Shown: positions 44,417-54,510, counted from the stretch's first letter. The stretch: 64,000 bases of DNA from Halomicrobium urmianum (GCF_020217425.1 NZ_CP084090.1:868001-932000), one strand, 5' to 3'. Program-made: numbers and translations. Notes: generated from the sequence alone by a model not told the origin.

Positions 44417-44643
44417 GTCCCCGGGTACGGCGACCGGGGCCTTAACTGTGGTTCGGCCGGGGCCGGCACTCGGCGTAGTCCAGCCGAACGCGCTGCCCTT
44501 CGCGGCAATTCCGGCCGCTTCCGGCAGCTTTCGCGGCTGTCGAAGTGTGAACATGCCCCGAACAAGCATCTTTCTACTACGTTATTGTGAAAACAAGAGG
44601 TAGTGTTTTGCCATTTCATGCCAAACCAAGCCGCCGTAGCATC

Positions 44644-45081
44644 ATGAACGATAGTGATAGAGTCGAGGCAGAGAGCGAACCGCGTGAGTACCGCACTGAC
44701 GGCGGGACAGCGACGGCCCGGGAACGATCGGTCAACTATCTCGACGCCGAGGTGAACATCTTCAAGCCGTCGACCCCGTTCATGCGGGACCACCTGCGGA
44801 TCATCTGGACCGGATTCGTGGCGTGGGCGTTGATCGTCTTCGGTCCGGTGACGCTGACGGCCGTCGCGCCGGACGCGATGTCGACCCAGCTGCCCGTACT
44901 CGGGTTCCCGCTGCACTACTTCCTGATCGCGATCGGAGCGCCGGGGGGGTCGCTCGTACTCGCGTTCTGGTACGCCCGCCAGCGCGACCAGCTCGACGAG
45001 GAGTACGGTATCGATCACACCGTGACCGGGAGCACCGCCGACGAGGAGGCCGTAGCGGCCGACGGAGGGGCTGACGCATGA
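44644..45081 (+). CDS. DUF4212 small subunit of a sodium/solute symporter
   Basis: This 145-residue protein has two transmembrane helices (LIVFGPVTLTAVAP and FLIAIGAPGGSLVLAFWYA). DUF4212 proteins usually precede a VC_2705-type symporter, as here, where it overlaps the next gene by 4 bp (ATGA). It has an unusually long hydrophilic start. A TATA-like box is near 44580. Confidence 0.82.
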   Translation: MNDSDRVEAESEPREYRTDGGTATARERSVNYLDAEVNIFKPSTPFMRDHLRIIWTGFVAWALIVFGPVTLTAVAPDAMSTQLPVLGFPLHYFLIAIGAPGGSLVLAFWYARQRDQLDEEYGIDHTVTGSTADEEAVAADGGADA

Positions 45082-46772
45082 TCGACACGCTACTCCAGGG
45101 AGGGCTCCTCCCCGAGGGGCTTGACGTCTCGTTCAAGCTCCTGCCGGCGATCCTGGTGCTGTCGATGCTGGCGCTGTTCCTGGTGATCGGGTACGTGTTC
45201 CGCGTGGCCGACACCGAGGGCATGTGGGTCGCCGGTCGCTCGATCGGCAACGTCGAGAACGGCATGGCGATCGGCGCCAACTGGATGTCGGCCGCCTCCT
45301 ATCTGGGAATGGCAGCGCTGATCGCCCTCTCGGGGATCTACGGGCTGGCGTTTGTCGTCGGCTGGTCGACGGGCTACTTCATCCTGCTGATCTTCATGGC
45401 CGCGCAGATGCGGCGGTTCGGCAAGTACACGGCGCCCGACTTCGTCGGCGACCGGTTCAACTCGGACACCGCCCGCGCCATCGCCGCGGTCACCACGTTC
45501 CTGATCGGCTTCGTGTACGCCATCGGGCAGGCCCGCGGCATGGGCCTGGTGGGGCTGTACATCTTCGGCGACATCGGCATCCCCGGCCTGAGCGGCTACC
45601 AGTCGATGGTCGTCTTCATGATGGCGATCACCGTCGGCTACCTGACGCTCTCCGGGATGATGGGGGCGACGAAGAACATGGCCGTCCAGTACGTGATCCT
45701 CATCGTCGCGTTCCTCGTCGGCCTGTACGCGGTCGGCTGGACGCAGGGGTACTCGACGGTGCTCCCGCAGATCGAGTACGGACAACTGATCAGCGAACTC
45801 AGCCGCGAGTTCAGCGCGCCGTTCGTCAACCAGAGCTACTACCTGTGGATCGCGACGGCGTTCTCGCTCGTCGTCGGTACCTGCGGCCTCCCGCACGTGC
45901 TGGTCCGGTTCTACACGGTCGAGAACGAGCGGACCGCCCGCTGGTCGACCGTCTGGGGGCTCGGGTTCATCCTCCTGCTGTACCTCAGCGCTCCGGCGTT
46001 CGCCGCGTTCGGGACCGACCTCTTCGCCAACAACGTCGGTCCCGTCTACGGCGAGGGCGGGATGTCGAGCGCGGCCGGTGACGTGATCGTCGTGCTGGCG
46101 GCCCAGCTGTCCAATCTGCCCCAGTGGTTCGTCGGGTTCGTGGCCGCCGGCGGCATCGCCGCTGCGATCGCCACCACGGCGGGCCTGTTCATCACCGGTT
46201 CGTCGGCCATCGCCCACGACATCTACACGAACATCATCAACCCCGAGGCGACCCAGCGCGAGCAGGTGCTCGTCGGTCGCCTGAGCATCATCGCGCTCGG
46301 TGTCATCACGACGCTGGCAGCGCTGGACCCGGCGGCACCCATCGCCGCGCTGGTGTCCTACGCGTTCTCGCTCGCCGGCGCCGTCCTGTTCCCCATGTTC
46401 TTCCTCGGCCTGTGGTGGGAGAACACGAACCGCCAGGGCGCGCTGGCCGGCATGACCACCGGCCTCGTCATCTGGTTCATCCCGATGCTCAACGAGGTGG
46501 CCCCGAACTACGGGCTGTTCACCGGGATGGCCGGCGAAGCCGGCGTCATCTCGCCCGCGCTCGCCCAGTGGCTCCCGGCAGTCGGCTCGGCGCTGGTGGC
46601 CACTCCCATCGTCTTCCTCGTCACCATCGCCGTCTCGCTGATGACTGCCGAACCGGACCTGAAGACCAAGCGGATGGTCCGCCAGTGTCACAGCCCGGAG
46701 CCGATGGGTCAACAGCAGACCGCCGAAGACGTCGTGACCACCGACGGGGGCGAGACCCCCGCGGACGACTGA
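45078..46772 (+). CDS. Sodium:solute symporter (acetate/pyruvate-type, SSS family)
   Basis: This 564-residue protein has about 13 helices and the SSS-family segments NWMSAASYLGMAALIALSG, GFVYAIGQARGMGLVG and GLPHVLVRFYTV. It probably takes up acetate or another small carboxylate with sodium. It pairs with the DUF4212 protein upstream, and a UspA gene starts 3 bp after its stop, so all three are in one operon. Confidence 0.88.
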   Translation: MIDTLLQGGLLPEGLDVSFKLLPAILVLSMLALFLVIGYVFRVADTEGMWVAGRSIGNVENGMAIGANWMSAASYLGMAALIALSGIYGLAFVVGWSTGYFILLIFMAAQMRRFGKYTAPDFVGDRFNSDTARAIAAVTTFLIGFVYAIGQARGMGLVGLYIFGDIGIPGLSGYQSMVVFMMAITVGYLTLSGMMGATKNMAVQYVILIVAFLVGLYAVGWTQGYSTVLPQIEYGQLISELSREFSAPFVNQSYYLWIATAFSLVVGTCGLPHVLVRFYTVENERTARWSTVWGLGFILLLYLSAPAFAAFGTDLFANNVGPVYGEGGMSSAAGDVIVVLAAQLSNLPQWFVGFVAAGGIAAAIATTAGLFITGSSAIAHDIYTNIINPEATQREQVLVGRLSIIALGVITTLAALDPAAPIAALVSYAFSLAGAVLFPMFFLGLWWENTNRQGALAGMTTGLVIWFIPMLNEVAPNYGLFTGMAGEAGVISPALAQWLPAVGSALVATPIVFLVTIAVSLMTAEPDLKTKRMVRQCHSPEPMGQQQTAEDVVTTDGGETPADD

Positions 46773-46775
46773 ACC

Positions 46776-47276
46776 ATGTACGACAACATTCTCGTTCCGA
46801 CGGACGGCAGCGACACGGCCCGCGCGGCGGTCGACCACGCGGTCGACCTCGCGGGCAAGTACGACGCGACGGTCCACGCACTGTACGTCGTGGACGTCAA
46901 CGCGACCAACTACTCGCTGGGCACGGAACAGGTCGACCGGATCCGGCAGGGCCGGCTCAACGAGATGACGGAGGTCCGCGAGGACGCCGACGAGGCGACC
47001 GGCTACGTCGCCGACGCCGCCGCCGACCACGGCGTCGACGTCGTCGAGCACGTCACCGCCGGCGAACCCGCCCGGGCGATCCGGAACTTCGTCAGGGACA
47101 ACGACATCGACCTCGTCGTGATGGGGAGCCACGGCCGCTCGGGCCTCTCGCGGGTCGTCCTCGGCAGCGTCGCCGAGACGGTCCTCCGGCGGACCCACGT
47201 GCCCGTCCTCGTGGTCGACGTCCACGGCGAGACCGAATCGCCCGTCGTCGAGGACGAGGAGGGCGCGCAGTCGTGA
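46776..47276 (+). CDS. Universal stress protein (UspA family)
   Basis: This 166-residue protein has the UspA ATP-binding pattern MGSHGRSGLSRVVLGSVAE near residue 110. It is encoded 3 bp after the symporter and probably modulates it; USP genes beside haloarchaeal transporters are common. Confidence 0.9.
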   Translation: MYDNILVPTDGSDTARAAVDHAVDLAGKYDATVHALYVVDVNATNYSLGTEQVDRIRQGRLNEMTEVREDADEATGYVADAAADHGVDVVEHVTAGEPARAIRNFVRDNDIDLVVMGSHGRSGLSRVVLGSVAETVLRRTHVPVLVVDVHGETESPVVEDEEGAQS

Positions 47277-47316
47277 TCCCCGGCCGACGCTCCGCGGCGT
47301 CGGGGAGGGACCGACC

Positions 47317-47544
47317 GTGAGCGTCGCCGATACCGTCCTCGACCACGTCGAGGAACACCGCGGCGGCATCGTCGCCGACATGGTGTTCGCGGTCGCCTGG
47401 GTCGGCGCGGTGTCGCTCGTGTTCGGCCTGCTGGGCGCCCCGCAGTGGGCCCACTACCTGGCCATGGCGCTGGGCGTCGCGGCCTACTACGGGTTCTTCT
47501 GGTCACTGGCGATCGCCAGGGAACAGCAGTCCGCCGCCGAGTGA
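47317..47544 (+). CDS. Small two-span membrane protein at the end of the symporter operon
   Basis: This 75-residue protein has two hydrophobic helices (GIVADMVFAVAWVGAVSLVF and YLAMALGVAAYYGFFWSLAI). It follows the USP gene by 40 bp. It may be an accessory subunit of the symporter; no family recognised. Confidence 0.6.
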   Translation: MSVADTVLDHVEEHRGGIVADMVFAVAWVGAVSLVFGLLGAPQWAHYLAMALGVAAYYGFFWSLAIAREQQSAAE

Positions 47545-47697
47545 CGGCGGCCAGCCCGTAGCCGTTCGAAGCCGATTCTCGCCGACGCCGCCGTCGCTGT
47601 TTCTGTCGCTCGCAGCTCTGTCGACTTCGTCGTCGCAGGAATCGAGAGCGGTCTCCGAGAGAACGCGCGATACCCGAACGCGTCGACGGTCAGTCGA

Positions 47698-49113
47698 TCA
47701 GTCCCCGAAGGGACCGCCGCCACCGCCGCCGAGCCCGCCCATGCCGCCGCCACCGGGGCCGCCGCCACCGCCCTGCATCTGCTGCATCATCCGCTCCATG
47801 TCGCCGTCGCCCATGCCCTGGAACTGCTTGAGCATCTGCTCCATCTGGCGGTGCTGCTGGAGCAGTTCGCGGACGCGCTCCTCGGGCTTGCCCGACCCCT
47901 TCGCGATGCGCTCGGTGCGGCTCTGGCCGACGACGCGGGGGTTCTCCAGCTCCTCCTCGGTCATCGAGTCCATGACGACCTCGAAGTCGCGCATCCGCTC
48001 CTGGGTGACGTCCATGGCGTCGTCGGGCAGCTGGTCCATCAGCCCGCCGCCGAGTCCGGGGATCATGTCCAGCACCTGATCGAGCGGGCCCATGTTGTTC
48101 ATCGCCTCCATCTGCTTGCGCATGTCGTTGAGGGTGAACTGCCCCTCCAGCATGTCCTCGGGGTCCCAGTCCTCCTCGACGTCCTCCTGGGTCTCCTGCA
48201 TCGCCCGCTCGACCCGCTCGGTGAGCTGCTTGAGGTCGCCCATGCCGAGCAGGCGGGAGATGAACCCCGAGGGCTCGAAGCGCTCGATGTCCTTGACCGT
48301 CTCCCCGGTGCCCAGGAAGGCGATGGTAGAGTCGGTCTGGTCGACCGCCGCCAGCGCGCCGCCACCCTTCGCCGTCCCGTCGAGCTTGGTGATGGCGACG
48401 CCGTCGATGCCGATGGCCTCCTCGAACTCCTGGGCCTGGTCCTTCGCGGACTGGCCCATCGCCGCGTCGATCACTAGCAGGTTCCGGTCCGGGTTCACTG
48501 CCGCGCCGATGCGTTCGATCTGCTCGATCAGCTCCTCGTTGAGACCGTCCCGGCCCGCCGTGTCGACGATGCGGACGTCGGCGTCGCTCGTCTCCTCCAG
48601 GCCGCGCTCGGCGATGGCCACCGGGTCGTCCTCGTCGGGGTCGCCGTAGAAGTCCACCTCGGCGTTCTCGGCCATCTGCTTGGACTGGTCGTAGGCGCCC
48701 GGCCGGTCCGTGTCGGTCTGGATGATCGCCGGCCGCAGGCCTTTCGTGGAGAACCACCAGGCCATCTTCGCGGCCGTCGTCGTCTTCCCCGACCCGTACA
48801 GGCCGGCCAGCATGATCGTCTGGTCCTGGAGGGGGATCTCGGTGGACTCGCCCACCAGATCCACCAGCTCCTCGTAGACGATGCGCAGCACCCAGTCGCG
48901 GGGCGTCGTCCCCGCGGGCGGCTCCTCCTCGAGGGCGCGCGTCTCGATGTTGTCCGACAGCTCCTGGACGAGGCCGACGTCGACGTCGGCCTGGAGCAGC
49001 GACCGCTGGATCTCCCGGACGACGTCCTCGACGTCCTCCTCGGAGATGCGGGACTTCCCCCTGAGGTCGTCGAGCGTCCCCCGGAGAGAGCTCCCGAGAT
49101 CGTCGAGTACCAT
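47698..49113 (-). CDS. ffh: Signal recognition particle protein SRP54
   Basis: This 471-residue GTPase recognises signal sequences on ribosomes. The N domain, then the G domain with [13 protein letters not shown] at residues 104-116, DTAGRDG and [10 protein letters not shown] motifs, and the Met-rich M domain (about 300-440) are all present. The tail is a run of Gly with Met ([14 protein letters not shown]-like). It diverges from the VapBC-like pair. Confidence 0.97.
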   Translation of the reverse strand: MVLDDLGSSLRGTLDDLRGKSRISEEDVEDVVREIQRSLLQADVDVGLVQELSDNIETRALEEEPPAGTTPRDWVLRIVYEELVDLVGESTEIPLQDQTIMLAGLYGSGKTTTAAKMAWWFSTKGLRPAIIQTDTDRPGAYDQSKQMAENAEVDFYGDPDEDDPVAIAERGLEETSDADVRIVDTAGRDGLNEELIEQIERIGAAVNPDRNLLVIDAAMGQSAKDQAQEFEEAIGIDGVAITKLDGTAKGGGALAAVDQTDSTIAFLGTGETVKDIERFEPSGFISRLLGMGDLKQLTERVERAMQETQEDVEEDWDPEDMLEGQFTLNDMRKQMEAMNNMGPLDQVLDMIPGLGGGLMDQLPDDAMDVTQERMRDFEVVMDSMTEEELENPRVVGQSRTERIAKGSGKPEERVRELLQQHRQMEQMLKQFQGMGDGDMERMMQQMQGGGGGPGGGGMGGLGGGGGGPFGD

Positions 49114-49189
49114 TGTTACTGCCGGCTACGCGACCGGATCGGTAAAGCCTTGTCGTCGGTGGGCGCGCCTCGTACGCTCGTCTGGCTCC

Positions 49190-49205
49190 AATTAGCCGAC
49201 TAATT
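49190..49205. promoter_or_regulatory. Inverted repeat overlapping the vapBC promoter
   Basis: AATTAG-CCGA-CTAATT is a perfect 6-bp inverted repeat that runs into the TATA region (TAATTTAATT, 49201-49210), about 30 nt before the antitoxin ATG. AbrB-type antitoxins usually repress their own operons, so this is a candidate operator. Confidence 0.45.
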
Positions 49206-49233
49206 TAATTGCGATCACCTCGTAGACACAGTC

Positions 49234-49482
49234 ATGTCCAACAGCGTCGAAGACGAGACGACCGTCAACGACAGCTACTCGGTGACAGTCCCCGCGAGCG
49301 TGCGAAGCGAGGCTGACCTGGAGGCCGGCGACAGGCTCCGGTGGCGCGTCGACGAGGGCGGTGACCTCCACGTCGAGGTCGTGAAGCGGCGCCGCGGTGC
49401 GTTCTCGGAGCTCGATCCGGTCGAACTGGACGAGGAGACGAACGCGGCCGAGGACCACGACACCGTCGCCGGCGAGTACTGA
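49234..49482 (+). CDS. AbrB/SpoVT-type antitoxin
   Basis: This 82-residue protein has the swapped-hairpin AbrB DNA-binding fold (SYSVTVPASVRSEADLEAGD, then LRWRVDEGGDLHVEVV) and an acidic C-terminal tail that would bind the toxin. Its TGA shares a base with the ATG of the next gene. It should neutralise the PIN-domain toxin and repress the operon. Confidence 0.85.
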   Translation: MSNSVEDETTVNDSYSVTVPASVRSEADLEAGDRLRWRVDEGGDLHVEVVKRRRGAFSELDPVELDEETNAAEDHDTVAGEY

Positions 49483-49910
49483 TGGCGACGGCACTGATCG
49501 ACTCGAACGTCCTGATCGGCGCGCGGATCGCTACGGATCAGCACCACGAGACCGGCCACGCGATAGCGACCGGTATCGACGGGGGATCGCTCCCGACCGG
49601 CCGGATACCCGACGACGTCCTGTCGGAGGTTCTCAACTACCTCCACACGAGAGCCGGTAACGAGGTCGCCGTCGAAACGTTGGACGCGATCCAGGCGAGC
49701 GTGGACTTCGAGGTCGACGGGACGACCAAGACCGACTTCGACGCCGGACGATCGCTGTTCCGCCAGTACGACGGGCTATCGTTCACCGACGCCGTCATCG
49801 CGGCCTACATGCGCCGGACCGGAATCGACTACCTCTACAGCTTCGACGACGATTTCGACGCCGTGGACGGCATCACCCGGCTCGATACGGTGACGAATCC
49901 CTTCGTCTGA
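49482..49910 (+). CDS. PIN-domain (VapC-type) ribonuclease toxin
   Basis: This 142-residue protein has the PIN-domain acidic residues in order: D in LIDSNVLIGA, an E in LSEVLNYLHT, and D residues in LSFTDAVIAAY and FDDDFDAV. The active site looks intact. It probably cuts tRNA or rRNA when free. Pair with the antitoxin just upstream, overlapping by one base. Confidence 0.87.
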   Translation: MATALIDSNVLIGARIATDQHHETGHAIATGIDGGSLPTGRIPDDVLSEVLNYLHTRAGNEVAVETLDAIQASVDFEVDGTTKTDFDAGRSLFRQYDGLSFTDAVIAAYMRRTGIDYLYSFDDDFDAVDGITRLDTVTNPFV

Positions 49911-49997
49911 GTCACGACTGTGCTATCCCGTTCTGGGTGTGTTACCGCACCGCTACCACCCAGTACCGACAAGTGGGGCGTAGAACACGGACCTGAC

Positions 49998-51086
49998 ATG
50001 GGTTCGTTCGATTCGATCGACGCCGAAACGATGCTCGCGGGCCGGAGCGACTGAATCGACGCCGACCTCGCGGCGCGGCTCGCCGAACACCCGCCGGAGG
50101 GCGTCGAGACGGAGTTCCCACACTGGGTCGGCGGCGTCGAGTCGCCCGAGGCGTTCGACCGGCCGAGCGAGCAGCATCCTGTGTTCTACGGGTGTTACGA
50201 CTGGCACTCCGCCGTGCACAGTCACTGGTGTCTGGTCAGGCTGTTCCGGCTATTTGACGACCACCCCGACGAGGCACGGATCCGAGACAGTATCGGCGAA
50301 CGGCTGACGGCCGCCAACGTCGAGCGGGAACGCGAGCGCTTCGAGGAGAACTCGACCTTCGAGAAGCCGTACGGCTGGGCCTGGCTCCTGCGGCTGGCGG
50401 CGGAGCTACGCCTCTGGGACGACCCCGTGGCCGACGAGTGGCGGACGACGCTCCGACCGCTCGAGTCCCGGATCGTCGACCTCGTCGAGTCGGAGTTCCT
50501 CACCGACGAGCGGCCCTTCCGGGTCGGCACCCACGAGAACACCGCGTTCGCGCTCGCGGGCGTCCTCGACTACGCGCGGGTGGTGGGAGACGGCGACCTC
50601 ACGGCCGCCGTCGGCGAGCGGGCGCGGGCGTTCTACCTGGACGACAGCGACTACCCCGTCGAGTACGAGCCGCTGGGCTGGGACTTCCTGTCGTCGGCGC
50701 TGTCGGAGGCCGACCTGCTGCGCCGGGTCCTCGACCGCGGAGAGTTCGCGGACTGACTCGACGGCTTCCTGCCCGACGTCCGCACCGCGCCGCATGACGC
50801 CGTCCTCGAGCCGGTGGCCGTCGAGCCCGATTCCGACGAGGGGGTCGCCCACCACCTGGTCGGACTGAACCTCTCGCGGGCGTGATGCCTGGCCGGCGTC
50901 GCGGACGCGCTGGGCGACCACCGGTACGCCGAAGCGCTGGAGCGCGGCGCCGAGCGCCACGCCCGCCGCGTCGTCCAACAGGCCTTCACCGACGACTACG
51001 CGGGCGCGCACTGGCTGTCCTCGTTCGCCGTCTACCTGCTGACCAGAAACGAGGGCGGCGTCGCGCCCGCAGAGAGTCGCGCGTAG
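49998..51086 (+). pseudogene. DUF2891 family protein with three in-frame TGA codons at Trp positions
   Basis: From ATG 49998 to TAG 51084-51086 there are 362 sense or TGA codons in one frame. TGA occurs at 50052-50054 (codon 19), 50754-50756 (253) and 50883-50885 (296). Each sits where DUF2891 homologs have Trp (GRSD-W-IDADLA, EFAD-W-LDGFLP, NLSRA-W-CLAGVA). Nine other Trp codons remain TGG, and there is no other stop and no frameshift. The conserved FYGCYDWHSAVHSHW and EKPYGWAWLLRLAAEL segments are intact. It is most simply a recent pseudogene, otherwise a read-through gene. Confidence 0.8.
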
Positions 51087-51107
51087 CGGCGGTCGCGGCC
51101 CCGCCGC

Positions 51108-52968
51108 TCAGATCGCCTCGAACAGCGTCACGAGGTCGTCGTAGTCGATCTCGCCGTTGCCGTTGTAATCGTAGTACTGGGCGTTGCGCCCCATTCCGTC
51201 GCTGGCTAGCTCGTTGAAGTACCGGACGACGTCCTGGTAGTCGGCCTCGCCGTTGCCGTTGAGGTCCTCGTACAGGCCGTCGCCGTCGGGGTCCGTCGCG
51301 CCCTCCGGCCAGTCGGGCCCGGGCGAGACGACCGTCAGGGTCGCGCTCTGCGTCGAGACGGGGACCTCGTCGCCGGCGTTGCCGTCCAGGTTCGAGACGT
51401 CGACGCCGACGTCCGTCTCGCCGTCGGACTGTCCCGCCAGCGTCACCGTCGCCAGTTCGACCTCGGTCGCGCCCTCGGAGACGCTCTCGCCGAGGTCGGC
51501 ACCGCTGATGACGGCCGTCGAACCGTCGTCGCTGGGCGCGGGCTCGCTGCCGATGGAACTCATGTCACCGCCCACGGCCGCGCTCTCGATGGTCGCCACC
51601 GACGTGTCCGACACGCCGACCGTCAGGTCGAACCCGGAGACGCCCCCGGGGGCCTCCGACAACAGCACCGACGCGGTCCTCTCGTGGCCCGGGACGAGAT
51701 TCGCCGGCGGCATCACGACCGAGACGGTCGCCCCGGGTGCCGTCGTCCGTCGTCGCCGCGACGGTGGCCGGGCCGGACTCGTTGCCCGCGCCGTCGACCG
51801 CTACCACCGACACCTCGTACTCCGTGCCCGAATCGAGCCCGTCGACCGTCGCCTCGGTCGTGCCGGCGGCGACGGTCGTCTCGCTGCCGCCGGCGGAGGC
51901 GACGTACTCGGCCAGCCCCGAGCCACCGGCGTCGCTGGCGGCGTCCCACGAGACCGTCACCGACGACTCCGAGGTGGTCACCGACAGGTTCGACGGCGGA
52001 GAGGGCGCCGTCGCGTCCCCGGTGCTCCCGCCGCCGAGCTTCTCGTAGACGACGTCGAAGTAGTCGCTCTCGGTGTAGGACGAAGCACCGCAGTCGTCGC
52101 CCCAGTACGGGTCGGCCATGTTCATGGGGTCGTCGGAGCCGTCGCCGTTCCACGCCCAGCCGATCACCGGCCAGCCCAGTTCCTTAGCGTGGTCGACGAT
52201 GGCCGACCAGTCGGCCTGCCCGTCCATGTTGCTGCCGAACTCCCCGACGATGCAGGGGTAGTCGGTCTCGTCCATGACGTCGAGGTGCTCGGGCTGGAGC
52301 CACTCGTTGGCCGCCTGGTTCCAGCCGCCGGAGTAGACGTGCGCCGAGAGGATCAGGTCGTCGTCGATCACGCCGGCGGCCTCGGCGAGCCGGTGGGTCT
52401 CCTGCCCCCAGCCCGGCGCGTCGCAGACGATCGGTCCGTCGTAGCTCGTGCCCTCACGGACCGCGCTGATCGCCTCGTCGTACGCCGAGGCGTACTCGTC
52501 GGCCGTGACGTCGTGGTTGCCCCACTCGTTCATCATGTTGACGACGATGTCGGTGTCCCGCGAGAGGGTCTCGTAGTGCTCGACCCAGAACTCCGCGGCG
52601 TTCTGCAGCGCCGACGCATCGGCCGAGCCGTTGTCCGGGTAGTGGTGGTACGTCGCGACGACGTTCTTGCCGTTCGCGCCGGCCTCGTCGATCCAGTGCT
52701 TGGCGTCCTTGACGGTCGTCGCCACCTCGCCGAAGGAGAACGGCTCGATCTCGATCCGGACCGTGTCGATGGCCGGGTACTGGTTCATCAGCTCCCAGCC
52801 AAGTTCCTGGTCGCCGCTGCAGAAGTACGACGGCTGCAGGTTCACGCCGTCGCCGAACGATGCGCCCGCCGCCGCCGCGGTCGCGCTGCTCGCGGCCACG
52901 CCGGCGCCGACGGTCGCCCCCACTGCGGTCGTCCGTAACAGGTCGCGTCGCGTGTACGTGTGTTCCAT
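51108..52968 (-). pseudogene. Tat-exported GH5 glycoside hydrolase with FnIII, cohesin-like and dockerin domains, one frameshift
   Basis: The first frame (52968-51740) has a Tat signal (TRRDLLRTT), then a GH5 catalytic domain (about 36-320) with catalytic Glu in NMMNEWG (E148) and VGEFGSN (E243). An FnIII domain (about 325-405) ends VAATTDDG. The continuation GATVSVVMPPANLVPG is in a second frame: a cohesin-like domain and a dockerin with two Ca-binding repeats (DPDGDGLYEDLNGNGEADYQ and YDYNGNGEIDYDDL). One extra base near 51738, in ACCCGGGG, explains the break. As written, the protein would lose the cohesin and dockerin. Confidence 0.75.
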
Positions 52969-53125
52969 AGTACTCCCCCGGCGATAACATTACGATGTCT
53001 GTGTAATAAAATCTACTGTTTATTGTCGGCATCATTCGAAGGTGATCGGGTCTGCTCGAATCGTTCCGAACCCGGCGATCAGGCCCGTTCAGAACGGTTT
53101 TCGGCGGGGCGAGCGATGTCCGACC

Positions 53126-53524
53126 ATGGGCTACCACCGCGTCGATCCGGACTCGCTCGCCCGCACCGACGACTACCCGTGCGACCGCCGCAGCGTCTCG
53201 GACGCCACCGACTGCTCGGTCCTGCACCTGGCGCGCTACGAGATGGCCCCCGGCGAGCAACTGCCGCGGACCTACCACTACCACGCCCAGCGGGAGGAGG
53301 CCTTCTACGTCCTGCGCGGGCGACTCCACGTCGAGACGCCGGACGGCGAGTACGAGGTGCCCGCGGGCGAGGTCTTCGTCGCCGAGCCGGAGAGCCCCCA
53401 TCGCGCGTACAATCCCGAAGACGCCGACGAACCGGTCGCCGTGGTCGGCACCGGCGCCCCGCGGACGGACCCGGCCCTCGAGTACGACCTCGACGGGGAC
53501 GAACAGGGCCAGCGCGGGGACTGA
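53126..53524 (+). CDS. Cupin-domain protein
   Basis: This 132-residue protein is a single cupin barrel. The metal-binding motifs are visible as HYHAQREEAFYVLRG (motif 1) and ...EPESPHRAYNP (motif 2). It probably binds or isomerises a small molecule; the substrate is unknown. ATG 53126 is chosen because the motif-1 spacing fits. Confidence 0.85.
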   Translation: MGYHRVDPDSLARTDDYPCDRRSVSDATDCSVLHLARYEMAPGEQLPRTYHYHAQREEAFYVLRGRLHVETPDGEYEVPAGEVFVAEPESPHRAYNPEDADEPVAVVGTGAPRTDPALEYDLDGDEQGQRGD

Positions 53525-53612
53525 ACCGCCGACGCGATCACAATCAGATACGGCCGACGCGGCGTGTTTCCGAACGGATCCGACGCAACGACGACGGAGC
53601 CTCGCCCATACA

Positions 53613-53977
53613 TCACTCGTCGGTCGCCCGTTCGGCGTCGATGTCCGGAAGGCCCGCGTCCCAGTCGTCGTTCCGATCGTAGTGATCGCCCTCGAACTGT
53701 TCCGCGACAGTCTGTAGACCGATCTCGCTTGCGGTGTGGACGTCGTACGCTTCGATATTGATGGCCCAGTACTCGCCCTTGTAGCGGACGAATCCCCGCT
53801 GTTCGAGTCGACGGAGCGTTGTTCCGACACTCCCGCGAGGAACCTCCAGTTCCGTTGCGAGCTCACTCGGTCGGAACCCCAGTTCGGGGTTCTCGGCGAG
53901 GAATCGAGGATCCGACGGCCGTTCGTGTCCTCCTCCGGGAGATCAGTTGGATGGTAACTCCCGAAATCGACGGGCAT
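53613..53977 (-). pseudogene. HTH regulator (MarR/PadR-like winged helix), frameshifted
   Basis: The N-terminus MPVDFGSYHPTDLPEEDTNG is in one frame. The HTH core (FLAENPELGFRPSELATELE, then GTTLRRLEQRGFVRYKGEYW) and the C-terminus ending DIDAERATDE are in the next. One missing base near 53908, inside CTCGATTCCTC, accounts for the break. The insertion-element hairpin starts just upstream of the promoter. Probably inactive. Confidence 0.75.
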
Positions 53978-54010
53978 CGTAACTCTATGTAATTCTACGT
54001 CACCAGACGT

Positions 54011-54510
54011 ATTGACATCCCCCTCCGCCTGAAGGCGGAGGAATCCCGAGCGGTGGGAGTGTCAGGTCTGCAACCACGGACGCCACCACTTCACGGGAGT
54101 CCGCCGCTAACCCAGCCATCGTGATCGGTGGCTGTCTAGCCGTGCCAAGCGGCTGTTACTCCTATCCTCGGTGTCGTTGACTCTCACCTGTTGTGTTTTT
54201 GCCAGCAGAGAGCCTCCGACACGTCGCCAGACTCGGAGTTATCGTCGGACTTGCTCAGGCCGACGGGCACAAGGACGAACCCTTCGAGGATTCGCGTTCA
54301 CCGCGTCGGCGTTTCGGATACTGCCTCGTTATGTGGGCGGGCTGGCCGCCTCCGAGGGTCGTTCGGAATCCGCTCCGTTCCGACCTGACCTTACTGCTGT
54401 ATAGCAGTTCTTGACACTTGACAGTATAGAATGGAAACTCAGCAATGCAATTGGCGGTGGAATGTATCACTAGGTCACCGCGCGTATCCACGGCGTGAAC
54501 GCCGTGGTAT
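54011..54510 (-). mobile_element. Second IS200/IS605-like remnant
   Basis: The right end (54011-54046) reads TTGACATCCCCCTCCGCC then a GCGGAGGAATCCC arm, like the 2622 end. The other end (54488-54507) is CCACGGCGTGAACGCCGTGG. Within it are about 480 bp with no intact tnpB or tnpA frame. Boundaries are estimates. It lies upstream of the frameshifted HTH regulator. Confidence 0.4.

Noticed and set aside
50052-50885. Selenocysteine at the TGA codons of the DUF2891 gene
   Set aside because: The expected residue is Trp, not Cys; no selenocysteine insertion structure was seen, and haloarchaea are not known to use selenocysteine.
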